Positions 43,241 to 52,189 of a DNA stretch of 64,000 bases are shown here, one piece after another (position 1 is the first letter of the stretch; the number at the start of each line of letters is the position of its first letter). Below the pieces are notes generated by a model, which worked only from the letters and a program-made list of their open reading frames with translations, made no database searches and had not been told where the DNA came from. Location of the stretch: contig CM074760.1 of the NCBI GenBank assembly GCA_037355855.1, positions 1,852,501 to 1,916,500 of the forward strand, written 5' to 3'. A program made the position numbers and the translations under genes. The stretch comes from Pseudo-nitzschia pungens (taxonomy: Eukaryota > Bacillariophyta > Bacillariophyceae > Bacillariales > Bacillariaceae).

Positions 43241-43579
43241 CTGTTGGGCAAGACACAGGTCACCGCAACTGCAGGATGCGGGTGGGGACACGCCCGCACC
43301 ACCACGCGCACCACCTGTGAACTTGCCGCGCGCGCCGTGACGAGCACTACGACGTATGTGAGGAAGGTCCCAATGGTAGGTAGGTAAGTGTCACGAGAGG
43401 GCCGACAGCGCGCGTACCGTAGACGGGCACAACGCGGTGCCCGCACAAGGTACGCAGCCGCTACCGGGCACGGAGGTGCGGGACGATGCCTTCCCCATCT
43501 GCTCACCTCATTGTCCCTTGGCCAACACCAAGCCGACGACAATGAGGAGTGCTGTTCCCTGTGGGAGCGGATCAACAAA
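43241..43579 (+). repeat. Split direct repeat A1 (left terminus)
   Basis: 339 bp, identical to 47510-47848. Begins CTGTTGGGCAAGACACAGG and ends GGATCAACAAA. It forms the left end of the element. Confidence 0.97.
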
Positions 43580-43780
43580 CCTATTCCTTTCTCCCCAGCC
43601 ATACACCTCCACACAATACACACCAATACCAACACCACCCACGCCCACACGCTGGCTACCCCAGCACGCTGGCTACCCCAGCCCCCGATCCAGCCGATCA
43701 CGATCCTGCCGATCAACCCCGGACCACACCGTGCCCCCCCGCTGGCTACCCCAGCACACTAACCACCCCAACACCACCCC

Positions 43781-43843
43781 GATCCTGTCGATCACCCCGA
43801 TCCTGTCGATCACGATCCTGTCGATCACGATCCTGTCGATCAC
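43781..43843. repeat. 15-18-bp tandem repeat in element leader
   Basis: Four units of GATCCTGTCGATCAC (one with a CCC insertion) lie between A1 and the recombinase gene. It leaves long frames open but has no clear coding role; it may be part of the 5' leader. Confidence 0.85.
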
Positions 43844-44238
43844 TCCCACCCCGTCGCCAACACCACGCGACTCCCCACTGGTTGGCTACCCCACCCATAC
43901 TCCCGCCACCCGGTCCCGCCGACCACCCGCCCCGGACTACCCGCCCCGCCAACCAAAAAAACGCGGTTTCCCCTATCCCCTACACCGAGATACCCCCGCG
44001 CGCCAGCCCCAAACTTTTGACACCAACCCTGACACCACCCCTCGCCAACCAGAGCGATCGAACCGTTGACACATCCCCTAGCGATCGAACCGTTGACACA
44101 TTCCCTCGCCAGCCCCTCCCTGACACTTACCCTCGCCACTCCACAACTTCCCACCCAACCCCTCCCCTGCGCATCCACTCCCCCACTCCCACAAACCCGA
44201 TCTCATTCAACCACACAAACAAGTCCCAAACATACACC

Positions 44239-45291
44239 ATGCCCCCCATCCCGGAACTCGCCCAGCTCCAGATGCGTTGCCTATCTTCCGGCTTCCTGAA
44301 TTTCTCCGACGCCCCACCGACCAACCGCAACACCACCGACAATACCCGCACCGCTAGCAAATATCTCTTGGCTGCCAGTACCCTTCTAGCCCATTTTGAC
44401 CCCGTCCCTGACCGGGATGCCCGCAAAGAGTCCCCGCTCCGCACCGGCTTGTGCCCGGACATCACCGCTGTCCTCCGCGAGGCCCGCCGTTACGAGTCGG
44501 TCCCCGACCGCAAGGAACCAGTCACCATCGCCATGCAGCAACACCTCCTAACTGCCTCGGCTACCGAGCCCCCCGATTCCCTTCCCGCCACCCTCGCGGA
44601 CTGGCTTACCGTTGGCCTCGCCGCTGGCTTCCGTAAGAGTGAGTGGTGCCAGACTCACAGCCACCGGTGCCTTGGCACGTTTGCCCGCAGCCCTTCGGGC
44701 GACTGTGTCGCCCTCATCCCGGCTGACATCACCCTGTTAGACCGCCATGGGAACCTCCTCCCCCATCCTTCCGGCCTCGCCTCCCCCAGCTCCGTGATGC
44801 GTGTCTGCGTCCGATGGCGATGGCAAAAGAATGGCGAACGGAATGCTGTGAAAGGATTTTCTCGCAACTCAACCGCTTCCCTCAATTTGGTCGCGGCGTG
44901 GTTGCGCATCCTGGCCCGCTATTATCGCCTCTTTCCCGCATGGGCCCCCCATCCCGGCCCTTTGGCGGGCCCCCTCGCAGTCTACAGCCCCTGCCCCAAG
45001 GTGGCCGTTTACGTGGTCGACTCCGACGTCGAAACCACCCTCCGCTCCCTTGCCCGCGACGTCTACGGCGTCACTTCTCCGTCCGCCCTCAAAAAATTTA
45101 CATGTCATTCTATTCGCGTTGGCGCGTGCTGCATTCTCCAGGCCGCCGGCGCGTCTCCCGAATTTATCAAAAAACAGCTCCGGTGGAACAGCGATTCGTG
45201 GCAAATTTACACCCGCGACCTCCACATCCTCTCTCACCAGCATAACGCCATCCTCACGGCTGGCGCCGCCCGGCCCCCCGACCGCTGGTAA
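44239..45291 (+). CDS. Tyrosine recombinase of the mobile element
   Basis: 350 aa from the ATG at 44239 (MPPIPELAQL, preceded by ACACC); the frame is open further upstream but only with GTG and low-complexity sequence. Catalytic pattern: Arg I R132 in GFRKSEW, a probable lysine K197, H290-x-x-R293 in CHSIRVGACC, a Trp (W317 or W321) where many members have His/Trp, and the nucleophile Y324 in QIYTRD. This is the tyrosine recombinase signature; the enzyme would cut and rejoin DNA through a Tyr324 covalent intermediate. The order of helices (~90-130 N-terminal core-binding part) fits DIRS or Crypton recombinases. Strong C-rich codon use sets it apart from host genes. All catalytic residues appear intact, so it may be active. 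Confidence 0.88.
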   Translation: MPPIPELAQLQMRCLSSGFLNFSDAPPTNRNTTDNTRTASKYLLAASTLLAHFDPVPDRDARKESPLRTGLCPDITAVLREARRYESVPDRKEPVTIAMQQHLLTASATEPPDSLPATLADWLTVGLAAGFRKSEWCQTHSHRCLGTFARSPSGDCVALIPADITLLDRHGNLLPHPSGLASPSSVMRVCVRWRWQKNGERNAVKGFSRNSTASLNLVAAWLRILARYYRLFPAWAPHPGPLAGPLAVYSPCPKVAVYVVDSDVETTLRSLARDVYGVTSPSALKKFTCHSIRVGACCILQAAGASPEFIKKQLRWNSDSWQIYTRDLHILSHQHNAILTAGAARPPDRW

Positions 45292-45633
45292 CTTTCACGG
45301 TCTTCTTCCACATCCGTGTCTACTCCCCCCCCCCACGATGCCTAACCCCCCACGATCGCCTCCGTACACATCCCTTACTAAGCGACCAGTTACACCCCGT
45401 TTTATTATTTTACAACCAACACGTTTTATTTTACGATCTATTTTCCGTTTCAGCATGGTTTTCCCACCGTTTCTCCTCCTCCTCTCCCTACCCCTGACCA
45501 TGGCTACACCCGATCCCCTCTTCCCGTGCTTGTCCACGGACTGGGTCCTCTTTGCCCCCCTCCCACTGGTCTTCGCATAATTCCCACTCTGGACTCCTCC
45601 CAAACACCACCTAGCTTTGTTGCCGCCCCCACC

Positions 45634-47040
45634 ATGCTTGCCACCTCGTTCCTCGCGAGGGCCCGACGCCTCCTCGACACCATGAGCCAGGCCATTACCC
45701 TCATCACCAACCCAACCCCCGTCGGCGTCTTCCGTTGTTTCAACCGTCACGGCGACACCCTCGAAGCGGCCGCCCCCACCGCTCCGTTTCGCCCCCCCTT
45801 CACCCTCCCGGTCGACCTCCCACCTTCCTCCCTCCAGGACTTTGAGACTTACGTCGGCCTCTACGTCGATTTCCTTGCCGCTTGCTCCAAAGCCGACTGG
45901 CCCCGAGCTTCCACCCACGCCAAAGACCTCAAGACCCTCCTTCCCTTTCAGGGCATCCCGGAGGACCCTTCCCCGTCCGCCGGCGATTCGCCCACGTCCG
46001 CGTCCGCCCGAACCCATTCCAGAAACTCCTCGCTTTCTATCCGTTCTTCCGATTCCGACTCTCCTCTCCCTTTTGCTCCTCTCGCCCACGGGGCGATGGT
46101 AGTGCCGCCCGCGCCCGCGGGAAATCCTGCTCCTGTCCTCCCAATCCCGGGCCCGCCCGCTCCCCGCGACCCTGCCCAGCCTGAACCTACTGCCATCTCG
46201 TTGACCATCGCCCTCCTTGAGGGCAACCTCAGCAGCCCACCTTCCGACAGAAAGGTCCTGAACGCTCTTCCGCTCACCTCTGCCAATCGAAACCTCACCG
46301 GCTACTCGGACAGCCCGCTCGACACCCCCACCGGTCCCCGCCCGTGGCTCGCCAAGTTGCACACTCTGTACGCCAACCCCGCAGGTGCGGCTGTAGCCTC
46401 TGCCTTGGCAGAATTGGACATGGCCCACCCTTACTGTCCCCATTACCAAACCGCCGTCACCAACTTCCGCCTTGCCTATACCGTCTACCACGGTGTTCAC
46501 TACGCCGAGCCCGTTCCGGCACCCACCACCGCTGCCATCGACCGTCTCCTAGCCCGCGTTACCGCCGCCCGTCCTTCCCTCGACGTCCCGCCTTCGACCA
46601 GCCACGCCCCCAACCAGACCTTGGTCGCTACTCTCAACGCTCTTGGGCTTGAGTACTCCCCCGGCGACGAAGTGGCCACACGTCTGGGCACCGACGCCTG
46701 CCCCTTCCTCCTGTGCCTCCACGTCCCCACCCTCATCGACTACCACGGGCACTACGTCTTCGGTGTCGTCATCCCTAATGGCCGCCTCCTTTTCCCTTGC
46801 TCCACGCGGGGCAAGGTCTTGTGCCAATTCACCGCGGAGACCACCCAAGACCGCTTAATGGCGAATGTTGCCACCGCCTACGGCGCTTCCCGCAGCACGC
46901 TCGCCCCGATCTCAAGCTACGCCTTTGTCTTCCCTCCCGGTCGCGCTTCCACCGCCGCCCTTCCCCCGGCCCCCGCCGTGGGCCCACTTGCTCCAGCCCC
47001 CGTGGGACCACTTGCTCCGGCTCCCGCCAACGCCGCCTAG
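45634..47040 (+). CDS. Second element protein, Pro/Ala-rich, unrecognised (gag-like candidate)
   Basis: 468 aa from the ATG at 45634 in an ACCATGC context; the frame is open to 45526 (ATG MLVHGLG) as well. The middle and end are rich in Pro, Ala and Ser, with a more ordered part (FETYVGLYVDFLAAC) near residues 70-90 and a region with Cys/His pairs (DACPFLLCLHVPTLIDYHGH). No YxDD, RNase H, methyltransferase or zinc-knuckle motif is seen. By position it could be a gag-like or DNA-binding accessory protein; function unknown. Codon use matches the recombinase gene. Confidence 0.7.
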   Translation: MLATSFLARARRLLDTMSQAITLITNPTPVGVFRCFNRHGDTLEAAAPTAPFRPPFTLPVDLPPSSLQDFETYVGLYVDFLAACSKADWPRASTHAKDLKTLLPFQGIPEDPSPSAGDSPTSASARTHSRNSSLSIRSSDSDSPLPFAPLAHGAMVVPPAPAGNPAPVLPIPGPPAPRDPAQPEPTAISLTIALLEGNLSSPPSDRKVLNALPLTSANRNLTGYSDSPLDTPTGPRPWLAKLHTLYANPAGAAVASALAELDMAHPYCPHYQTAVTNFRLAYTVYHGVHYAEPVPAPTTAAIDRLLARVTAARPSLDVPPSTSHAPNQTLVATLNALGLEYSPGDEVATRLGTDACPFLLCLHVPTLIDYHGHYVFGVVIPNGRLLFPCSTRGKVLCQFTAETTQDRLMANVATAYGASRSTLAPISSYAFVFPPGRASTAALPPAPAVGPLAPAPVGPLAPAPANAA

Positions 47041-47098
47041 GTTGCCTAACTGTTCGCGCCCTGCGCTTTAAGCCCCGTTAGACAACCATCCCACCCTA

Positions 47099-47128
47099 TT
47101 TTTTCATTTTTTTTTTTTTTTTTTTTTC
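47099..47128. other. Poly-T tract
   Basis: A near-homopolymeric T run (about 25-29 T) follows the second element gene, on the plus strand, just before the B1 repeat. It could be a slippage-prone tract or mark a transcript 3' end on the minus strand. Confidence 0.7.
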
Positions 47129-47231
47129 CCGGCTGTACTCGTCAACTTCGAGAGTGGCGGTGGCTCGACTTTCCATTCGCGCTTCACCCCCTCTTCGAGC
47201 GGGTTCACGAACTCTCCTCTCCACCCGTTGT

Positions 47232-47510
47232 GGCAAGGACTCTCTGTGCACTGTACTAACCCTACATACCCCTACTACATAGGGGTCCCACCCCGATTAG
47301 GGTTCGGGTTAGTGACTAGATAGCTACCGCGCACACTGCGCGCGCACGCTATACCACACATTCGCCTAAAGCTTCGTCAATCCGCCATCACTACAGAATA
47401 GACATAGTGTATACCGCGTATGACCTAGTATAGACAAATGTGAGCACAGAGTACGTGCACTCCGAAGTTGACGTACACCCGAGACGGCGCCGGGGTATCC
47501 CATAGGATAC
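47232..47510 (+). repeat. Split direct repeat B1 (internal)
   Basis: 279 bp, from GGCAAGGACTCTCTG to CATAGGATAC. Differs from B2 only in the GCGC tract (one base longer here). It contains an inverted pair of telomere-like heptamers, CTAACCC (47256) and GGGTTAG (47306). Confidence 0.95.
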
Positions 47511-47848
47511 TGTTGGGCAAGACACAGGTCACCGCAACTGCAGGATGCGGGTGGGGACACGCCCGCACCACCACGCGCACCACCTGTGAACTTGCCGCGC
47601 GCGCCGTGACGAGCACTACGACGTATGTGAGGAAGGTCCCAATGGTAGGTAGGTAAGTGTCACGAGAGGGCCGACAGCGCGCGTACCGTAGACGGGCACA
47701 ACGCGGTGCCCGCACAAGGTACGCAGCCGCTACCGGGCACGGAGGTGCGGGACGATGCCTTCCCCATCTGCTCACCTCATTGTCCCTTGGCCAACACCAA
47801 GCCGACGACAATGAGGAGTGCTGTTCCCTGTGGGAGCGGATCAACAAA
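47510..47848 (+). repeat. Split direct repeat A2 (internal)
   Basis: 339 bp, identical to A1. It directly follows B1 with the junction GGATAC|TGTTGGG, sharing the single C at 47510. Confidence 0.97.
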
Positions 47849-47866
47849 ACTCCCGCCCGCCCACCC

Positions 47867-48144
47867 GGCAAGGACTCTCTGTGCACTGTACTAACCCTAC
47901 ATACCCCTACTACATAGGGGTCCCACCCCGATTAGGGTTCGGGTTAGTGACTAGATAGCTACCGCGCACACGCGCGCGCACGCTATACCACACATTCGCC
48001 TAAAGCTTCGTCAATCCGCCATCACTACAGAATAGACATAGTGTATACCGCGTATGACCTAGTATAGACAAATGTGAGCACAGAGTACGTGCACTCCGAA
48101 GTTGACGTACACCCGAGACGGCGCCGGGGTATCCCATAGGATAC
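47867..48144 (+). repeat. Split direct repeat B2 (right terminus)
   Basis: 278 bp; ends CATAGGATAC at 48144, where host minisatellite resumes (CCCACTATCTG). Contains the same telomere-like inverted pair as B1 (47891 and 47940). Confidence 0.95.
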
Positions 48145-48430
48145 CCCACTATCTGTCTGTCTCCCCTCCGGTCTGCTTCCCCACTGTCTGTCTGTCCCCC
48201 CTCCAGTCCGCTTCCCCACTGTCTGTCTGTCCCCCCTCCAGTCTGCTTCCCCACTATCTGTCTGTCCCCCTCCAGTCCGCTTCCCCACTGTCGAATTGGT
48301 TCCCCTTCCGGTCGGCTTCCCCACTGTCTGTCTGTCCCCCTCTGGTCCCCTTCCCAAATGTCTGTCTGTCCCTCCTCCAGTCACCTCCCCACTGTCTATC
48401 TGTCTCCCCACTGCTCCGGTCTGCCTCCCA
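48145..48430. repeat. Minisatellite, ~8 units of 34-38 bp; target of the element
   Basis: Units of the form GTCCGCTTCCCCACTGTCTGTCTGTCCCCC repeat about eight times with variation. The bases left of the element (GTCCGCTT, 43233-43240) complete the first unit when joined to CCCACTATCTG here, so the element sits inside this array. Confidence 0.93.
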
Positions 48431-48848
48431 TTGGTCGGCATTGGTTTTCTATTTTTACGATAACTGAATGTCCCACCAAACCTTTATCCGTTGCGGACAA
48501 ACCAAGGACATTAGGTCGGAGGGAATGAATAGATTTAATTAGTGTTAACAAGGAAACGTACAAAAATAGAAATTGACAATTAACCTGACTCTTGTAAAGA
48601 GATAAAGAAATGGCGGTACTGGGACATACCTTGGTTGGGTCCACGGGTATGCAGATATCAGTCGGCTCCATCCGTAAAATAACAAAACCTGGACAATAAA
48701 GATGGGGAGCAATCGTCCTCATAATTTGCCAGTTAATAATAATCGAGAAGCAACATAAAGTTGGTTTGTGATGATACGGTGCAAATTGGTGCCTGAGTTG
48801 AGAATTGGTGGATTGCACGCATCTTGATGGCTAGTGACAAGAACAATT

Positions 48849-49118
48849 TCAGGCAGGAAAGGGAAGCCAAGTGGCCTCTTTAGAAGATATGGGGAATAAT
48901 AACGGCGGTGAGAAGCTTGCTATCAATGCCAACACAAGAATTGCTACTACTGTCATTGGTAATGTGACGCGATTGTTGAGGTCAAAAAGGTCGGACAGTA
49001 GTAGTACCGCTGTGAATGACTGAAGGAGCAAGTTCCATTTGGAACTGGAGTAATGCAAGACACATAAAAGTGCGATTGGGAGAATGAAGAATGAGGATGT
49101 TATTCCACGACATTCCAT
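48849..49118 (-). CDS. Possible small membrane protein (89 aa)
   Basis: ATG-initiated frame with three hydrophobic segments (SFFILPIALLCVLHY, LLLQSFTAVLLLSDL, PMTVVAILVLALIASF). It could be a small integral membrane protein or the first exon of a longer gene, since more open minus-strand sequence follows at 48640-48820 with a plausible acceptor near 48835. No family recognised; low confidence. Confidence 0.28.
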   Translation of the reverse strand: MECRGITSSFFILPIALLCVLHYSSSKWNLLLQSFTAVLLLSDLFDLNNRVTLPMTVVAILVLALIASFSPPLLFPISSKEATWLPFPA

Positions 49119-49375
49119 AATGGAGAAGGAGAACTCCTTACGTCATATTGATATTTTTTACGAACATACATGCTTTAGTTAAAGTAGGTAAAGGAAGCAA
49201 GTGTGAGGGTAATTAAGTTACCCCATGTCCCGAAAAAAAGTTGTGAAGTGAATAAAAAATTCGAGTCCCACCATTCACTGATACGTGCATTTGGACGAGT
49301 TTTTTTATTTCCGAAAAACCCTATGCTTTTGCGCGGTAAGTTAGCTCATAATCTGTTAAAAAAACTAAACTTGTA

Positions 49376-49420
49376 CTAAGGTTACTACTACTACGTAACC
49401 TTACTTCGGTAAGGTTACTG
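49376..49420. repeat. Palindromic AAGGTTAC block, copy 1
   Basis: CTAAGGTTACTACTACTACGTAACCTTACTTCGGTAAGGTTACTG-type block: inverted copies of AAGGTTAC/GTAACCTT flank a short loop, then a third inverted copy follows. Confidence 0.85.
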
Positions 49421-49682
49421 TCTTTACCACGTCGAACTCTTCTCCGTTGAGAAGGATGGCTGGGACTGCACAGGTTTGGTACGTAGGAATCCTACCAGTT
49501 ATGGATGCCAGTGCGGTCCCTGAAATCTTATCCAACGTCGAACGGCGGGAGTGTACGTATTCCTGTCAATTTATTTTAAAGTTTTTATTTTCGTGGTACA
49601 TTTTCTACTTAGTTGTACGGTAAACGTTCAGTTATTAGGAACGCACACATATCGGTCATAGTTCAGTTATTTCGGAACAGAG

Positions 49683-49734
49683 GTAAGGTTACCGGTAGTA
49701 TTACTACGTAAACCTTACTTCGGTAAGGTTACTG
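49683..49734. repeat. Palindromic AAGGTTAC block, copy 2
   Basis: Shares the right half ACGTAAACCTTACTTCGGTAAGGTTACTG with copy 1 about 310 bp away; the left half is GTAAGGTTACCGGTAG. Stem pairing is again possible. Confidence 0.85.
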
Positions 49735-49993
49735 TATTTCGGAACAGACACAGAAACAGTGATCGCTCGAGGAAAGCACACAAAACAGTCACCGCTCCAG
49801 GGAGTATCTCCGTTTCTTTGTATTATTACAGCCACATTGGAAGCCTTCTTCCATATCGTCCTTAGGCCACGCAGCTCCTTCTGCGTGGCATTCGTAACAG
49901 GGATTCGAAACAGTCCCTGTTATATACCACGTATACTGTCTGTTGTCTGATGTTGATCTTCAACCTCAACACCGATTGCGTTTCCTTTTCACG

Positions 49994-51025
49994 ATGAAGA
50001 AGAGAAAAAAATCTAGCAAGAAGAGTGAACCCATCGGGACTGGGCAGTTGAATGCTCGAGTACTCATGGTGCTGATTGCTTTTTCCATTGTTGCTTTGTT
50101 TCGCTACCAAACGTTCTTCAGTGACCTAACGAAATCATTTTCCGAGACATACACGTGTGGAGCACAACTCGCCGTAAATCTGAATACCAACGAAGAAGCG
50201 GAAGAAATCCGGCTCGGTGATGGTTGCTACAACGTATTTTTGGACGTCGGTGCCAATCGGGGTGTTCACGGGCGCTTCCTGCTGGAACCCAAAAAATATA
50301 ATCAATCCAGGCGTGCGGTTCCACTGTTTGACTACCAGTTCGGAAAGAACCGCCATAACGAAGATTTTTGTGTTTTTGAGTTCGAGGCAAATTCAAAGCA
50401 TTGGCCGCGGCTACAGGAAATATCTTCAGCATACGCCAAAATGGGATGGAGGTACCACGTGGTCGAAGCAGCTGTTGGTGACAGGAATGGGACAGCAACC
50501 TTTTTCCACCAGGGAACCCAAGATAATAAGTTCGAAGAATGGGGTTTTTCTGGTGCCAAGAATTTAGGCGAAAGTGGGGGATATGAGGAGCAGGTGCCTA
50601 CAATTCACCTGAGCAAGTGGATCCAATACCACATCCACGAACGGAAAGTACCGGAGGTACCCCCCAGCATCAGCGCCAAAAAGAGTACCGATGATATTAC
50701 CAATACAAAACCACCAATGCTCGCAATGAAAATGGATATCGAAGGCTATGAATATGTCGTATTGCCCGATTTGATTCATTCAAATGTCTTATGTCACTTT
50801 GACTTCGCTTTCGGTGAATTTCATTCAAAGTTCTTTCCCATAGAGCAGTTCAATACCGATAGCAGCAATCCCCATCGGGTAAGTCTGCGAACAAAAAGAG
50901 AAATCGATGACTTTAACCGCGCTCTGGTTAAAGTAATGCATTCTTCCCGAAATTGTGGTGTGAAGTGGCAATCGATCGATGATGAATCCTATTTGCATGA
51001 CGACATGCCTTTGCCTTCTCCATAG
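49994..51025 (+). CDS. FkbM-like methyltransferase, type II membrane
   Basis: 343 aa from the ATG MKKRKKSSKK at 49994; the frame is open further upstream but begins with TTG. A basic tail precedes one transmembrane segment (residues ~23-38, VLMVLIAFSIVALF). The lumenal domain has FkbM/Methyltransf_21 features: VFLDVGANRGVHG (SAM-binding loop), CVFEFEAN, VVEAAVGDRNGTATFF and MKMDIEGYEYVVLPDL. FkbM proteins O-methylate sugars and polyketides in bacteria; eukaryotic relatives are often Golgi-like and of unknown substrate. The signal anchor suggests a Golgi or ER lumen enzyme, possibly methylating glycans. Confidence 0.82.
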   Translation: MKKRKKSSKKSEPIGTGQLNARVLMVLIAFSIVALFRYQTFFSDLTKSFSETYTCGAQLAVNLNTNEEAEEIRLGDGCYNVFLDVGANRGVHGRFLLEPKKYNQSRRAVPLFDYQFGKNRHNEDFCVFEFEANSKHWPRLQEISSAYAKMGWRYHVVEAAVGDRNGTATFFHQGTQDNKFEEWGFSGAKNLGESGGYEEQVPTIHLSKWIQYHIHERKVPEVPPSISAKKSTDDITNTKPPMLAMKMDIEGYEYVVLPDLIHSNVLCHFDFAFGEFHSKFFPIEQFNTDSSNPHRVSLRTKREIDDFNRALVKVMHSSRNCGVKWQSIDDESYLHDDMPLPSP

Positions 51026-52189
51026 TTTCATCATAAGCCGATGGCTAAGAACCGATTGAACCAGAGTCTTTTGCAATGAAAAACAAAGAAATTAAAGACA
51101 GTGTTGAACGAAGACCTCAGAGAATTTGTGTGATTTACTTCGTCCGATTCTGAGAATGACTATATAACTAATCTTGACTTGACAACACTATATAAACCAA
51201 CTCTTGGCACAAGGGTTGGATTGGCATTGGTGGCATGACTACAAGTCTATTGCACCTGCTTCCAATTCAATCACCATAGTCAGGAGGGTTTGTGGCCTAC
51301 TATTATTTGGTACAAGAATAATATTTGTGTAGGAAATTAGAACCACAGTTTCTACTTCGTATTACTTCGTAATTAGTACGAAGTAAGGTTAATTAAAGAT
51401 CAGCTCGCAATTCATGAACCTAAATCGCATCCATTGAAAAATGCAACCCATTGTAGAACTAACCCCACTCCCTAATGATAATAGCCTCATGAACAATTTA
51501 TGAGCTGAGAAAAATACCCCTCCGCAACACAATGCCTTGTCTTTGACAAAGATCTATTCAATCTATAATCAAGTGGAGCTTGTTCTCTCTAGAGAGGCTC
51601 TTTGAAATGCATTTGGTATAACTTTTGGGGCTATACCGGTAATACTAGCCGCACTTTACTTTATTTGTTTTTTGTATTTTTTGTTGCATTACTATTCTGT
51701 TCACTCACGGTTCGTACACGTGTACGGAATGGACGTGAAAAAAGTTCATTGTGTTCCATTTCAATCTGAAATCAAGAACAGAAACTTCATCAAACACTGA
51801 GGTCAAGGGCATTATTTTTTTATTTTTTAAGTGAAAATAAATACGAAGTACCAAGTACAAGACGTATGACGTATGGATTACCTCTACGTGGTACCGTACT
51901 TTGTAATTAGTAGTATTCCGCATTACGTAGTACGTAGTATTTACGTAAGGTTTACCGGTATCGTAGATAGATGAGTTTGACCCATTTTTTCATAGCGTTT
52001 TAATGTGGAATAGAATGAATGGAATCAACAAACAGAGCATTTTTAGAATCTGAGGTTTCGATAGAGCTTTACTAGCTTCAACCATTTGACTATCAACAAT
52101 GAGAAGAATTCTGTCCGACATCGCGCAAGACAGCAAACAAAGGAATAGCCTTCTTTCCCGTGGAAACGAGGCAGCACACAGATACCACC
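51026..52189. other. Intergenic region; no supported gene
   Basis: Motif clusters at 51355-51400 (TACTTCGTATTACTTCGTAATTAGTACGAAGTAAGG) and 51900-51965 (CGTAGTACGTAGTATTTACGTAAGG) form short inverted repeats. No coding content recognised. Confidence 0.5.

Larger units (their letters stand above)
43241..48144 (+). mobile_element. Tyrosine-recombinase element with split direct repeats (A1-genes-B1-A2-B2), no RT seen
   Basis: A GC-rich 4.9-kb element in otherwise AT-rich DNA. Order: A1 (43241-43579), a tyrosine recombinase gene, a second gene, B1 (47232-47510), A2 (47510-47848), an 18-bp gap, and B2 (47867-48144). B1 and A2 touch at a single shared C, so this internal junction reproduces the joint a circle (B end to A start) would have. 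The split direct-repeat topology is that of PAT/Ngaro retroelements of the DIRS order. However, no reverse transcriptase or RNase H motif is visible in either strand of the internal region. Either it is a non-autonomous DIRS derivative moved in trans, or a recombinase-only element. The flanks rejoin as an intact minisatellite unit, giving exact ends without a target-site duplication. Identical A repeats indicate a recent insertion. Confidence 0.9.
48431..49993. other. Spacer with paired palindromes and one doubtful frame
   Basis: The region holds two nearly matching palindromic motif blocks (listed separately) and repeated GTACGTA/TTCGG words near 49600-49750. A donor-like GTATGT follows an open stretch on the minus strand near 48635, but exons cannot be assembled with confidence. 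Confidence 0.45.

Noticed and set aside
45295..46500. 401-codon minus-strand frame inside the element
   Set aside because: It lies antisense to the second element gene in very GC-rich DNA, is Gly/Arg-rich low complexity and has no RT or other motif.
43241..48144. LTR retrotransposon or simple tandem duplication
   Set aside because: A1 and A2 are not at the two ends, B is also duplicated, there is no RT and no target-site duplication, whereas a tyrosine recombinase is present. Split direct repeats explain all of this.
48145..48430. Minisatellite as part of the element
   Set aside because: The left flank of the element completes a unit of this array, so it is the target, not part of the element.
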